Below, in pieces: positions 1 through 8,308 of a DNA stretch of 64,000 nucleotides. The DNA is taken from contig NZ_JACBFY010000001.1 in assembly GCF_021401245.1 (NCBI RefSeq), positions 434,001 to 498,000 of the forward strand. Direction: 5' to 3'. Under the pieces are notes generated by a model. It was not told the origin of the DNA and did no database searches. It worked only from the letters and a program-made list of their open reading frames with translations. The translations under genes were made by a program, and so were the position numbers. Each line of letters begins with the position of its first letter. Within the stretch, counting starts at the first letter, position 1. Source of the DNA: Pseudacidovorax sp. NFM-22 (GTDB lineage: Bacteria; Pseudomonadota; Gammaproteobacteria; Burkholderiales; Burkholderiaceae_C).

Positions 1-2459
1 ATGACCGTCTGGAAGCCGCCCTTGATGAACTCCGACACCGGCGAGGTCGCGTCCTTGTTACGCAGCAGCGACTTCGGGGTCATGATGACCAGCGGCTTGC
101 GCAGGTTGCGCACCATCTGGCGACGCAGCAGGTGGAAGATCTGGCTGGCCGTCGTGGGCTGCACCACCTGGATGTTGGTGTCGGCCGACAGCTGCATGAA
201 GCGCTCCAGGCGGGCCGAGCTGTGCTCGGGGCCCTGGCCTTCGTAGCCGTGCGGCAGCATCAGGGTCAGGCCGTTCAGGCGGCCCCACTTCACCTCACCC
301 GAGGCGATGAACTGGTCGATCACCACCTGGGCGCCGTTGGCGAAGTCGCCGAACTGGGCTTCCCAGATCACCAGGGTGTTCGGGTCGTTGGACGCATAGC
401 CGTATTCGAAGCCCAGCACCGCCTCTTCGGACAGGATGGAGTCGATGACGACGAACGGTGCCTGGTTCTCGGCCACGTTCTGCAGCGGCACGTAGGTGCC
501 CGTGTCCCACTTCTCGCGGTTCTGGTCGTGCAGCACCGAATGGCGGTGGGTGAAGGTGCCGCGGCCGCAGTCCTCGCCCGACAGGCGCACCGGGTAACCG
601 CTCGCCACCAGCGAGGCGAAGGCCATGTGCTCGCCCATGCCCCAGTCGACGTTGACGTCGCCGCGGCCCATGGCGGCGCGGTCGTCCAGCACCTTCTTGA
701 CCAGCGGATGCACCGTGAAGCCTTCCGGCACGGTGGTGATCTTCTCGGCCAGGCGCTTCCACTCGGCCAGCGGCAGCGCGGTCTCGGCGGCGTCGGTCCA
801 CTTCTTGTTGGCGAAGGCGCTCCAGTCCACCGCGTACTTGCGCTTGAAGTCGGTGAGCACCGGGTCGACGGTGTTCTTGCCGGCATCGAAGGCCGCGCGC
901 TGGGCCTTGACCATGTCGTCGCCGAGCGTCTCGCCCAGGCCTTGGGCCGCCAGCTTGTCGGCGTAGAGCTTGCGCGTGCCGGGATGGGCGGCGATCTTCT
1001 TGTACATCAGCGGCTGGGTGAGCGAGGGGGTGTCCTGCTCGTTGTGGCCCAGCTTGCGGAAGCAGATGATGTCGACGACCACGTCCTTGTTGAACTCCTG
1101 GCGGTATTCCAGGGCCAGCTGCATGCACAGCACCACGGCTTCGGGATCGTCGCCGTTCACGTGCAGCACGGGCGCCTCGATCATCTTGACGACGTCGGTG
1201 CAGTACAGCGTGGAGCGGCTGTCGCGCGGATCGGAGGTGGTGAAGCCGATCTGGTTGTTGATGACGATGTGGATCGTGCCGCCGGTGTAGTAGCCGCGGG
1301 TTTCGGCCAGGGCCAGCGTCTCCATGATGACGCCCTGGCCGGCGAAGGCCGCGTCACCGTGCACCAGCACGGGCAGCACCGAGGCGCCGCGCTTGTCGCC
1401 ACGGCGGTCCATGCGGGCACGCACCGAACCCTCGACCACCGGATTCACGATTTCCAGGTGGGACGGGTTGAAGGCCAGGCTCAGGTGCATCGGGCCACTG
1501 GGCGTGGTCACGTCCGAGCTGAAGCCCTGGTGGTACTTCACGTCGCCGCTGGGCAGGTCTTCGGGGGCGGTGTGGTCGAACTCGGCGAACAGGTCCTTGG
1601 GCGCCTTGCCCAGGGTGTTGACCAGCACGTTCAGGCGGCCGCGGTGGGCCATGCCGATCACGATTTCCTGCACGCCCTTGGCGCCGGCACCGTTGACCAG
1701 TTCGTCCATGGCGACGATGAAGCTTTCGCCGCCTTCGAGCGAGAAGCGCTTCTGGCCGACGTACTTGGTGTGCAGGAAGCGCTCCAGGCCTTCGGCAGCC
1801 GTCAGGCGTTCGAGCACGTGCTTCTTCTTCTCGGCGCTCAGCTTGGGGTTGGTGCGTGCGGCTTCGAGCTTCTGCTGCCACCAGCGCTTCTGCGCCTGGT
1901 CGGTCATGTACATGTACTCGACGCCGATGGTGCCGCAGTACGTTTCGCGCAGAGCGTTCAGCAGGTCGCGCAGCGACATGGTGTCGCGGCCGAAGAAGGT
2001 GTTGCTGGTGTTGAAGACCGTCTCGAGGTCGGCGTCGGCGAAGCCGTAGAACGACGGCTCCAGTTCGGGAATGGCCGGGCGCTCGGCGCGCTGCAGCGGA
2101 TCCAAGTTGGCCCAGCGGGCGCCGACGTTGCGGTAGGCGGCGATCAGCTGCTGGACGGCGGTGCGCTTGCGACCCAGTTCGGAGTCGGCGCCACTGGCCT
2201 CGACCACGCGGGTGCCGCCCTGCTTGGCGCGCTCGGCGAAGGCATTGATGACAGGCTGATGCGGAACATCGCGGGAATCGCTTCCGTCCGACGCCGGCAC
2301 GTGCTGGAGTGCATCAAAGTACGAGCGCCAGTTGTCGGGCACGCTGCCCGGATTGGCGAGATAGTTCTCGTACATCTCTTCGACATAGGGCGCATTGCCG
2401 CCGAAGAGGTAACTGTTGCCTTGGTAGGCGTTGTAGATGGACGCGGGGGAATCGCTCAT
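1..2459 (-). CDS. sucA: 2-oxoglutarate dehydrogenase E1 (partial)
   Basis: Thiamine-diphosphate E1 subunit of the 2-oxoglutarate dehydrogenase complex (TCA cycle, cytoplasm), which decarboxylates 2-oxoglutarate and passes the succinyl group to the E2 lipoyl arm. The N-terminus reads MSDSPASIYNAYQGNSYLFGG, typical of betaproteobacterial SucA. Internally GMAHRGRLNVL is visible near 1620-1660, and the last visible codons give SPVSEFIKGGFQTV. About 819 of the roughly 950 residues expected are present; the C-terminus and any sucB-lpd partners lie beyond the left edge. The start at 2459 is supported by a GGAGG Shine-Dalgarno just upstream. No in-frame stop was found in the parts I translated. Confidence 0.96.
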   Translation of the reverse strand, partial: MSDSPASIYNAYQGNSYLFGGNAPYVEEMYENYLANPGSVPDNWRSYFDALQHVPASDGSDSRDVPHQPVINAFAERAKQGGTRVVEASGADSELGRKRTAVQQLIAAYRNVGARWANLDPLQRAERPAIPELEPSFYGFADADLETVFNTSNTFFGRDTMSLRDLLNALRETYCGTIGVEYMYMTDQAQKRWWQQKLEAARTNPKLSAEKKKHVLERLTAAEGLERFLHTKYVGQKRFSLEGGESFIVAMDELVNGAGAKGVQEIVIGMAHRGRLNVLVNTLGKAPKDLFAEFDHTAPEDLPSGDVKYHQGFSSDVTTPSGPMHLSLAFNPSHLEIVNPVVEGSVRARMDRRGDKRGASVLPVLVHGDAAFAGQGVIMETLALAETRGYYTGGTIHIVINNQIGFTTSDPRDSRSTLYCTDVVKMIEAPVLHVNGDDPEAVVLCMQLALEYRQEFNKDVVVDIICFRKLGHNEQDTPSLTQPLMYKKIAAHPGTRKLYADKLAAQGLGETLGDDMVKAQRAAFDAGKNTVDPVLTDFKRKYAVDWSAFANKKWTDAAETALPLAEWKRLAEKITTVPEGFTVHPLVKKVLDDRAAMGRGDVNVDWGMGEHMAFASLVASGYPVRLSGEDCGRGTFTHRHSVLHDQNREKWDTGTYVPLQNVAENQAPFVVIDSILSEEAVLGFEYGYASNDPNTLVIWEAQFGDFANGAQVVIDQFIASGEVKWGRLNGLTLMLPHGYEGQGPEHSSARLERFMQLSADTNIQVVQPTTASQIFHLLRRQMVRNLRKPLVIMTPKSLLRNKDATSPVSEFIKGGFQTV

Positions 2460-2613
2460 GTTCCGCTGACCTCCGCTTCCCTTGGGGAAGCATTAGCTGG
2501 TTAAGAAAACCTTCCGCGACACGGCTGAACCGGATGGCGGATGCGACTGTGGCTGGGGAAGGGCCTGAGTACACTCGGGATTGTGCCACGCCGCACGCGC
2601 GCACTGCCGCGGT

Positions 2614-2645
2614 GATTCGGAACGCACCATTGTGCGCTTCGAATC
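2614..2645. repeat. Imperfect inverted repeat between prpE and sucA
   Basis: Two 14-base arms match at 12 of 14 positions around the 4-base centre CATT; the inner part reads CGCAC-CATT-GTGCG. It lies 24 bases past the prpE stop and about 155 bases upstream of the sucA start. There is no U-tract, so it could be a regulator-binding palindrome for sucA as easily as a processing or termination hairpin. Confidence 0.55.
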
Positions 2646-2669
2646 TGACAACGGAACACGCCGCGAAGT

Positions 2670-4571
2670 TCAGCCGATCAGGCGCTGGATGGCCTGCAGG
2701 CTGGTCGGGTCGTCGATGGTGGTCAGGTCGCCGGGATCGCGCCGCTCGCACACGGCCTGCAGGGCGCGGCGCAGCAGCTTGCCGCTGCGCGTCTTGGGCA
2801 GTGCTGCCACGGAATGCACCCGTGCCGGCCGCGCCAGCGCACCCAGGTTGTCGGCGACGGTCTTCATGACCTCGCCCTCCAGCCTCAGGGCGGCGGCCTC
2901 ATCGCCGACGCCGGCACGCGGCACGACGAACGCCACCGCGACCTGGCCTTTGAGCGCATCGGCCACGCCGACCACCGCCACCTCGGCGACGGCCGGATGG
3001 GCGGAAATGGCCTCTTCGATCTCGCGCGTCCCCAGTCGATGGCCGGCCACATTGATCACATCGTCCGTGCGGCCCAGGATGTAGAAGTACCCATCGGCAT
3101 CGCGGATGCCCCAGTCGAAGGTCGAATAGACCTCGATGCCCGGAATGCTTCGCCAGTAGGTGTTGATGAATCGCTCGTCGTCGCGCCACACGGTCTGCAT
3201 GAAACCGGGCGGCGTCGGCGACTCGATCACGACCACGCCCTTCTCGCCCGGCGTCGTGAGGTCCTCGCCGGTGGATTCGTGGACCAGCTTGACCTTGAAG
3301 CCGTACATGGGCACCCCGGGGCTGCCGAACTTGGTGGGCCGCTTCTCCACGCCATGGGCCACGGTCAGGATCGGCCAGCCCGACTCGGTCTGCCAGTAGT
3401 TGTCAATGATCGGCACGCCCAGGCCGTCGCTGATCCAGCGGGCGGTCGGCTCGTCCAGCGGCTCGCCGGCGAGGAACAGCGCCCGCAGGCTGGAGACGTC
3501 ATGCTGGCGCAGCAACGCAGGATTCTGTTTCTTGAGCACCCGCACGGCCGTCGGCGCGGAGAACATCACGTTGACCTTGTACTTCTCGACCAGTCGCCAC
3601 CAGATGGCCCCGTCGGGCTGGCCGTCCAGCCCCTGCGTGGGCAGCCCCTCGTAAACGATGGTCGCCATGCCCGCGATCAGCGGCCCGTACACGATGTAGC
3701 AGTGGCCGACCACCCAGCCGATGTCGCTGGTGCAGAAGTAGGTCTCGCCCGGGCTGGCCTGGAAGATGTGTCGCATGCTGGCAGCCAGCGCCACGGCGTA
3801 GCCGCCCACGTCCCGCTGTACGCCCTTGGGCCGGCCCGTGGTGCCGCTGGTGTAGAGCGTGTAGCTGACGTCCGCCGCGTCCATCCATTCGCAGGGCACC
3901 TCGGCCTGAGCATGGGCCGGCGCCAGCTCATCCATCCGGTGGTCGCGGCCCGGGACCAGGTCCATGGGCGCCAGGCCGCGGTCGGCCAACAGCACGGCCG
4001 ACGGCTTGTGCGTGGCGAGCCGGATCGCCTCGTCTAGCAGCGGCTTGTACGCCAGCACCTTGCCGCCGCGCGAGCCGGCGTCGGCACTGACGATCACCTT
4101 CGGCTGCGCGTCGTCGATACGCGAAGCGAGCGACGCACTGGCGAAGCCGCCGAAGACCACACTGTGGATGGCCCCCAGCCGGGCGCACGCCAGCATGGCG
4201 AACACGGCGGGCGCGATCATGGGCATGTAGATCAGCACCCGGTCGCCGCGCCCCACGCCCAGGCTGCGCAGCATCGAGGCCATCTGCTGCACCTCGCGGT
4301 GCAGCTCGCCGTAGGTATAGGTGCGCTCGGTGCCGGTCTCGGTGGAGACGGCGATCACCGCCGGCGCATCCTGCCGCTGCGGCAGGTGACGGTCGATGGC
4401 GTTGTGGCAGAGGTTGGTGGTGCCGCCACCGAACCAATTGGTGAATGGCAGCCGGCTGCGGTCCAGGATGGTGGTCGGCGCATGGTGCCAGTCGATCAGC
4501 CGGGACTGCTCGGCCCAGAAGGCATCGGGCGCGTCGATGGAACGACGGTAGAACTCCTGATAGCTGCTCAT
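2670..4571 (-). CDS. prpE: Propionyl-CoA synthetase PrpE
   Basis: Adenylate-forming ligase that activates propionate with ATP and CoA to propionyl-CoA. The 633-residue product matches PrpE along its length: N-terminal SYQEFYRRSIDAPDAFWAEQ, phosphate-binding motif TSGTTGRPKG at 241-250, the FDWGIRDADGY and GRTDDVINVAGHR segments, and C-terminal KTRSGKLLRR, in which Lys598 is the catalytic and acetylatable lysine of the family. The start at 4571 gives the family N-terminus; an upstream in-frame extension looks non-coding. No methylcitrate-cycle genes are adjacent, but the PCC/MCM operon at 30-39 kb could take its product. Acetyl-CoA synthetase is less likely because the PrpE-specific N-terminus is present. 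Confidence 0.95.
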   Translation of the reverse strand: MSSYQEFYRRSIDAPDAFWAEQSRLIDWHHAPTTILDRSRLPFTNWFGGGTTNLCHNAIDRHLPQRQDAPAVIAVSTETGTERTYTYGELHREVQQMASMLRSLGVGRGDRVLIYMPMIAPAVFAMLACARLGAIHSVVFGGFASASLASRIDDAQPKVIVSADAGSRGGKVLAYKPLLDEAIRLATHKPSAVLLADRGLAPMDLVPGRDHRMDELAPAHAQAEVPCEWMDAADVSYTLYTSGTTGRPKGVQRDVGGYAVALAASMRHIFQASPGETYFCTSDIGWVVGHCYIVYGPLIAGMATIVYEGLPTQGLDGQPDGAIWWRLVEKYKVNVMFSAPTAVRVLKKQNPALLRQHDVSSLRALFLAGEPLDEPTARWISDGLGVPIIDNYWQTESGWPILTVAHGVEKRPTKFGSPGVPMYGFKVKLVHESTGEDLTTPGEKGVVVIESPTPPGFMQTVWRDDERFINTYWRSIPGIEVYSTFDWGIRDADGYFYILGRTDDVINVAGHRLGTREIEEAISAHPAVAEVAVVGVADALKGQVAVAFVVPRAGVGDEAAALRLEGEVMKTVADNLGALARPARVHSVAALPKTRSGKLLRRALQAVCERRDPGDLTTIDDPTSLQAIQRLIG

Positions 4572-4721
4572 GGCCTGCTTGTCTCCTGTTCGCTGGCGTC
4601 GAAGGTGCGCCTTGTGGACGGCAGCGGCCCGAAAGGGCAGCACCGCATTCGCGATTATTGGAGACGGCCTTGCGACAGGCTGACAGGGTGCACCCTCGTG
4701 CGCTCCCGCCGCCGCGCCGGA

Positions 4722-5324
4722 TCAGCGGATCAGGGCCTGCAGTTCCTTGAAGGCCGGATGCTCGGCGCTGCGCAGCCACTCGAAGCCGACCATCTCGGTG
4801 GTGACGAGTTCGGCACCGGCGCCGGCGAGGCGGTCGAACGCGGCATCACGATTGCGTTCGGTGCGCGAGCTACAGGCATCGGTCACCACCCAGACCTCGA
4901 ACTCATCCTCCAGCAGCTCCAGCGCCGTCTGCAGCACGCAGACATGGGCTTCGCAGCCGGCGATGACGATGCTGGCGCGCTCGGGTGCTGCGGCTTGCGG
5001 CTTCTGCAGGTGGCGCGGCAGGCTGCGCGCATTGCCTTGCACAGGCCGGGCCGGCGGACGCAGCCATTCGCCCAGGCCCTCGGCCACGGCACTGAACTGC
5101 ATCTTGGCCATCACCCGGCGGCAATGGTCGCGCAACTCGGCCGGCATCTGACCCAGGCGGGAGGGGTTCTGTTCGGTGCCGAACACCGGCACATCGGCCA
5201 GTCCGGCCATCTGCGCGAGCCGCTGCGCATTGGCCAGGATCGCCTCCCCCTCATGGATGGCGGGCATCAGCCGGGGCTGGTAGTCGATGAGCAGGAGCTG
5301 GGATTGGTCGGCGTCGAGGAGCAT
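4722..5324 (-). CDS. Isochorismatase-family cysteine hydrolase
   Basis: A 200-residue cytoplasmic hydrolase of the isochorismatase/YcaC fold. The family triad is visible: Asp14 in LLIDYQ, Lys74 in VMAKMQFSA and the nucleophile Cys129 in CEAHVCVLQTA. The C-terminal half carries VVTDACSSRTERNRDAAFDRL, cut here to the recognisable family segment TDACSSR. The start at 5324 (MLLDADQ) leaves the usual short lead into the first strand. Substrate cannot be read from sequence; members act on isochorismate, nicotinamide, carbamoyl groups or unknown amides. It stands alone between prpE and a divergent lipoprotein gene. Confidence 0.85.
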   Translation of the reverse strand: MLLDADQSQLLLIDYQPRLMPAIHEGEAILANAQRLAQMAGLADVPVFGTEQNPSRLGQMPAELRDHCRRVMAKMQFSAVAEGLGEWLRPPARPVQGNARSLPRHLQKPQAAAPERASIVIAGCEAHVCVLQTALELLEDEFEVWVVTDACSSRTERNRDAAFDRLAGAGAELVTTEMVGFEWLRSAEHPAFKELQALIR

Positions 5325-5479
5325 GGGGCGCGAAGGAGAAGAAGCAGGACGGAAAAACAGGAGATGGCCACAATGGGCCGCATGCTGGCGATTGTCCCTC
5401 CCCCTGCCCGGTCTGTTGCGCCCCGCCCGCCTCTGCGGCAAGCCAGAGCGGCGAAATCCGCGACGGAGGGGGCAGCGCC

Positions 5480-6262
5480 ATGAAGGCGCCGGTCCGGCGC
5501 CGAAGCGCCCTCGCCTGGGCCACCGCACTCCTCGCCGCGACGGGGCTGGCCGGCTGCAGTTGGTTGCCACGGACCGCCCTCGTGCCGTTGCCCACGGTGC
5601 GCGACGCCGGCGCTTGCGGCCCGGCCGACACGTTGATCGTGCTGCTGCCCGGCCGCGGCATGGCGCTGGACGAGTTGTCGAGCGAAGGCTTCATCGAGAC
5701 CTTCCGCGCGGCCGGCCTTCGGGCCGATCTCGTCCGGGCGGATGCCCACATGGGCTACTACAAGGACCGCAGCGTGGTCGACCGGCTGCACGTCGACGTG
5801 ATCGCGCCAGCGCGGGCGCAGGGCTACCGCCACATCTGGCTGGCCGGCATCTCGCTGGGCGGCCTGGGCGCGTTGCTCTATGCCGACGAGCATCCTGAGG
5901 AGGTCGACGGGCTTCTGCTCATCGCCCCCTACCTGGGCGAGCCCCAGACTGCGGCCGCGGTGGCCGCCCAGGGCGGCCCCGGGCGCTGGCGCCCACCGGA
6001 CCAGACCGACGATGCCATCGGCGTGCGGGCCTGGACCTGCCTGCAGCGTTATGTCGGGCCCGGCGCAGTCCGCACGCCGCTCTACCTGGCCTTCGGCGTG
6101 GGCGACCGCCTGGCGCCCACACACCGGGTGCTGGCCCCCGCCTTGCCGCCGCAGCGCGTGCTGACAGCGCCGGGCGGGCACGACTGGCCAGCCTGGCGCC
6201 CGCTCTGGCAGCGGCTGCTGGCCCAGGCTCCGTTGCCGCGCTGCAGCGCGACGGCCCCCTGA
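5480..6262 (+). CDS. Alpha/beta-hydrolase lipoprotein
   Basis: A 260-residue predicted lipoprotein. A basic N-terminus and hydrophobic stretch end in the lipobox LAGC, with Cys26 as the lipidation site, so the protein is probably membrane-anchored in the periplasm. Alpha/beta-hydrolase features follow: a nucleophile elbow GISLGG with Ser125, an acid candidate Asp209 in FGVGDRL, and His234 in PGGHDW. A purine-rich Shine-Dalgarno (GAGGGGG) precedes the ATG. Substrate unknown; esterase or thioesterase activity is possible. The gene diverges from the isochorismatase-fold gene and converges with the sugar dehydrogenase gene. Confidence 0.75.
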   Translation: MKAPVRRRSALAWATALLAATGLAGCSWLPRTALVPLPTVRDAGACGPADTLIVLLPGRGMALDELSSEGFIETFRAAGLRADLVRADAHMGYYKDRSVVDRLHVDVIAPARAQGYRHIWLAGISLGGLGALLYADEHPEEVDGLLLIAPYLGEPQTAAAVAAQGGPGRWRPPDQTDDAIGVRAWTCLQRYVGPGAVRTPLYLAFGVGDRLAPTHRVLAPALPPQRVLTAPGGHDWPAWRPLWQRLLAQAPLPRCSATAP

Positions 6263-6322
6263 GAAGGCCGCACTCGCCCGCCATCGCCCGGCGGGCCACG
6301 ATGGCCCGGCGTCGTTTGGCGC

Positions 6323-7435
6323 TCACGGCTGCAGCCGGATCAGCTTGCCGTCGTCCTCGTCCGTCAACACGTAGATGAGCCCGTCCGGCCCCTGCCGCAC
6401 GTCGCGGATGCGTTCGCGCGCGGACGCCAGCAGCTTCTGCTCGCCCACCACCCTGCCGTCCCGAATGTCGATGCGGTCCAGGTAGCCGAACTTGAGCGAG
6501 CCGACCAGGAGGCTGCCCTTCCACGCCGGCCCGTAGCGGTCACTGGTCAGGAAGGCCATGCCTGAAGGCGCGATCGACGGCGTCCACTGGTGCAGGGGCT
6601 GCTCCATCCCCTCCTGGGCCTTGATGCCCTCGCCGATGGGCGCGCCGCCGTAGTTGACGCCGTGCGTGATGACCGGCCAACCATAGTTGCGGCCCGCCTG
6701 GGCGATGTTGATCTCGTCGCCGCCCTGCGCGCCGTGCTCGTGGGTCCAGAGGCGCCCATCGGGCCCGATGGTGGCGCCCTGCATGTTGCGGTGCCCGTAG
6801 CTCCAGATCTCGGGCAGAGCACCGGGGCGGCCGACAAACGGGTTGTCGGCGGGTGCGCGGCCCTCGGCATCGACGCGGATGACCTTGCCGAGGTGGTTGT
6901 CCAGCCGCTGGGCGTCCGCGCTGCGCGAAAAGCGATCACCCATCGTCAGGAAGAGCTTGCCGTCCGGCGCCTGGGCGATGCGGCAGCCGAAGTGCGCCCG
7001 GCTCGCCACCTTGGGCCGTTGGCTGAAGAGCACGCGGACCTGCTCAAGCCGCCCCGCGTCGGCCGACAGCACGGCGCGTGCCAGCGCCGTGCTGTTGGTT
7101 CCCCCGGGGCCGGACTCCGCGAAGCAGAAGTACAGCGTGCGGTTGGCGGCGAATCCGGCATCCAGTGCCACGTCCAGGAGGCCGCCCTGCCCTTCGGCGG
7201 CAACGGGCGGCAGGCCCTCGACAGATGGGGCCATGTGGCCGTCGGCCCCGACCACCCGAAGGCGGCCCGGGCGCTCCGTGACGAGAAAACGCCCATCCGG
7301 CAGGAAGGCCAGCGCCCAGGGGTGCTCGAGGCCCGAGACGACGGTCTGCGGGCGCGGCGGCAGTTCCTGAGCGCTGCTCGCTCCAGCGCTCAAAGCCGCC
7401 AGCGCAGCGGCCAACAAACGGGCAGACAAGTTCAT
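6323..7435 (-). CDS. PQQ-dependent aldose sugar dehydrogenase family protein
   Basis: A 370-residue exported protein of the soluble glucose/sorbosone dehydrogenase family (E. coli YliI/Asd type, a six-bladed propeller using PQQ). A Sec signal peptide occupies about residues 1-22 (cleavage near SSA-QE). Family segments include GLEHPWALAFLPDG, SRAHFGCRIAQAPDG, MGDRFSRSADAQ, YGHRNMQGA, WTHEHGAQGGDEIN and NYGWPVITHGVNY. Length agrees with YliI (371). AAGGAG sits a few bases before the start. No PQQ biosynthesis genes are in the window, so cofactor supply cannot be judged here. It is expected to oxidise aldoses in the periplasm and pass electrons to quinone or another acceptor. Confidence 0.88.
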   Translation of the reverse strand: MNLSARLLAAALAALSAGASSAQELPPRPQTVVSGLEHPWALAFLPDGRFLVTERPGRLRVVGADGHMAPSVEGLPPVAAEGQGGLLDVALDAGFAANRTLYFCFAESGPGGTNSTALARAVLSADAGRLEQVRVLFSQRPKVASRAHFGCRIAQAPDGKLFLTMGDRFSRSADAQRLDNHLGKVIRVDAEGRAPADNPFVGRPGALPEIWSYGHRNMQGATIGPDGRLWTHEHGAQGGDEINIAQAGRNYGWPVITHGVNYGGAPIGEGIKAQEGMEQPLHQWTPSIAPSGMAFLTSDRYGPAWKGSLLVGSLKFGYLDRIDIRDGRVVGEQKLLASARERIRDVRQGPDGLIYVLTDEDDGKLIRLQP

Positions 7436-7550
7436 CGCAACTCCTTCACCAGATCGTGTTTTCCGACAACTATTTCACGCTGACAGGAGGAGCGGGCGGG
7501 AGGTTCAATCTACCTGGGGCAATGAAGAGCGCCGCTGTTACAACCGAATT

Positions 7551-7568
7551 TTTCAGCAATCGCTGAAA
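7551..7568. repeat. Small perfect hairpin in the divergent promoter region
   Basis: TTTCAGC and GCTGAAA flank the loop AATC, a 7-base-pair perfect inverted repeat about 85 bases upstream of the NlpC/P60 start and about 115 bases upstream of the sugar dehydrogenase start. It has no U-tract and may be an operator. Confidence 0.4.
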
Positions 7569-7600
7569 GCGCTTCAAAATCAATGACTTAAACCTGACTT

Positions 7601-7617
7601 CCAATTCGCGAAATTGG
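7601..7617. promoter_or_regulatory. Candidate operator abutting the -35 box
   Basis: CCAATT-CGCGA-AATTGG is a perfect 6-base inverted repeat that ends one base before the TTGACA -35 element of the NlpC/P60 gene. The position suits a repressor or an activator touching RNA polymerase. The cognate regulator is unknown. Confidence 0.4.
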
Positions 7618-7646
7618 TTGACACGCCCAGATGTCGTCCATATCCT
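7618..7646 (+). promoter_or_regulatory. Sigma-70 type promoter for the NlpC/P60 gene
   Basis: TTGACA at 7618-7623, a 17-base spacer, then TATCCT at 7641-7646: a consensus -35 box and a fair -10 box at ideal spacing. The predicted transcription start, 6-8 bases past the -10, falls at about 7652-7654, right at the ATG at 7655, so the transcript would be leaderless or nearly so. Confidence 0.6.
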
Positions 7647-7654
7647 ACGGGCCC

Positions 7655-8197
7655 ATGCGAATTTTCGTCCTACCCGCTCTGGCCCTGCTCCTTGCCACCG
7701 CAGCACACGCTGCCCCAGCAACCGACCGGACGACGGAAATGGACAAGCTCCTTGCCGACAAGGGTCTGCTCGGCCGCGTCGAGCACGCACGTCAGGCGGT
7801 GGCCGACAAGACCTCCGACCTGGTGGTCAGCGCGATGAGCTTCCTGGGCGTGCCCTACCGCCGCGGCGGCAACAACGCCGAGACCGGTTTCGATTGCAGC
7901 GGCTTCGTCCGCGCCATGTACAACCAGACCATCGGCATGGTCCTTCCCCGCCGCGCCGAAGAGCAGGCGGCCGCCACCGAAAAGATCGACCGCAGCGAGC
8001 TCAAGCCCGGCGATCTGGTCTTCTTCAACACCATGCGCCGCGCCTTCAGCCATGTGGGCATCTACGTGGGCGATGGCAAATTCATCCACTCCCCCCGCTC
8101 CGGCTCGGAAGTGCGTGTGGAAGACATGAACCAGAGCTACTGGACCAGCCGCTTCAACGGCGCCCGCCGCGTGCTGTCCGAATCGGCGGGTGAATAA
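7655..8197 (+). CDS. NlpC/P60 (C40) cell-wall peptidase
   Basis: A 180-residue secreted peptidase, probably cleaving peptidoglycan stem peptides. MRIFVLPALALLLATAAHA is a Sec signal peptide with cleavage after AHA near residue 19. The catalytic set is complete: Cys81 in FDCSGFV, His133 in FSHVGIY and His145 in KFIHSP. An ATG lies eight codons upstream at 7631, but it sits inside the promoter spacer and would add residues before the signal peptide, so 7655 is preferred. There is no clear Shine-Dalgarno, in keeping with a leaderless message. A strong terminator follows. Confidence 0.88.
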   Translation: MRIFVLPALALLLATAAHAAPATDRTTEMDKLLADKGLLGRVEHARQAVADKTSDLVVSAMSFLGVPYRRGGNNAETGFDCSGFVRAMYNQTIGMVLPRRAEEQAAATEKIDRSELKPGDLVFFNTMRRAFSHVGIYVGDGKFIHSPRSGSEVRVEDMNQSYWTSRFNGARRVLSESAGE

Positions 8198-8225
8198 GCC
8201 GCACGGCTCTTTCCCTCCGAAGACA

Positions 8226-8251
8226 AAGCCCGCTCTCGCAGCGGGCTTTTT
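8226..8251. terminator. Intrinsic terminator, probably bidirectional
   Basis: AAGCCCGCT and AGCGGGCTT form a perfect 9-base-pair stem with a 5-base loop followed by TTT. It lies between the convergent NlpC/P60 and ilvD genes. The flanking A-run (8225-8227) gives a short U-tract in the other direction. Confidence 0.85.
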
Positions 8252-8308
8252 CATTCCTGGCGACGGCGGATCGTGGCGCGGCGTGGCCGCCGCGCCGGAT
8301 CGCCAGCC

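Noticed and set aside
132-2504. A 790-codon open frame opposite sucA
   Set aside because: Shadow of sucA; no ribosome site and no recognisable domain.
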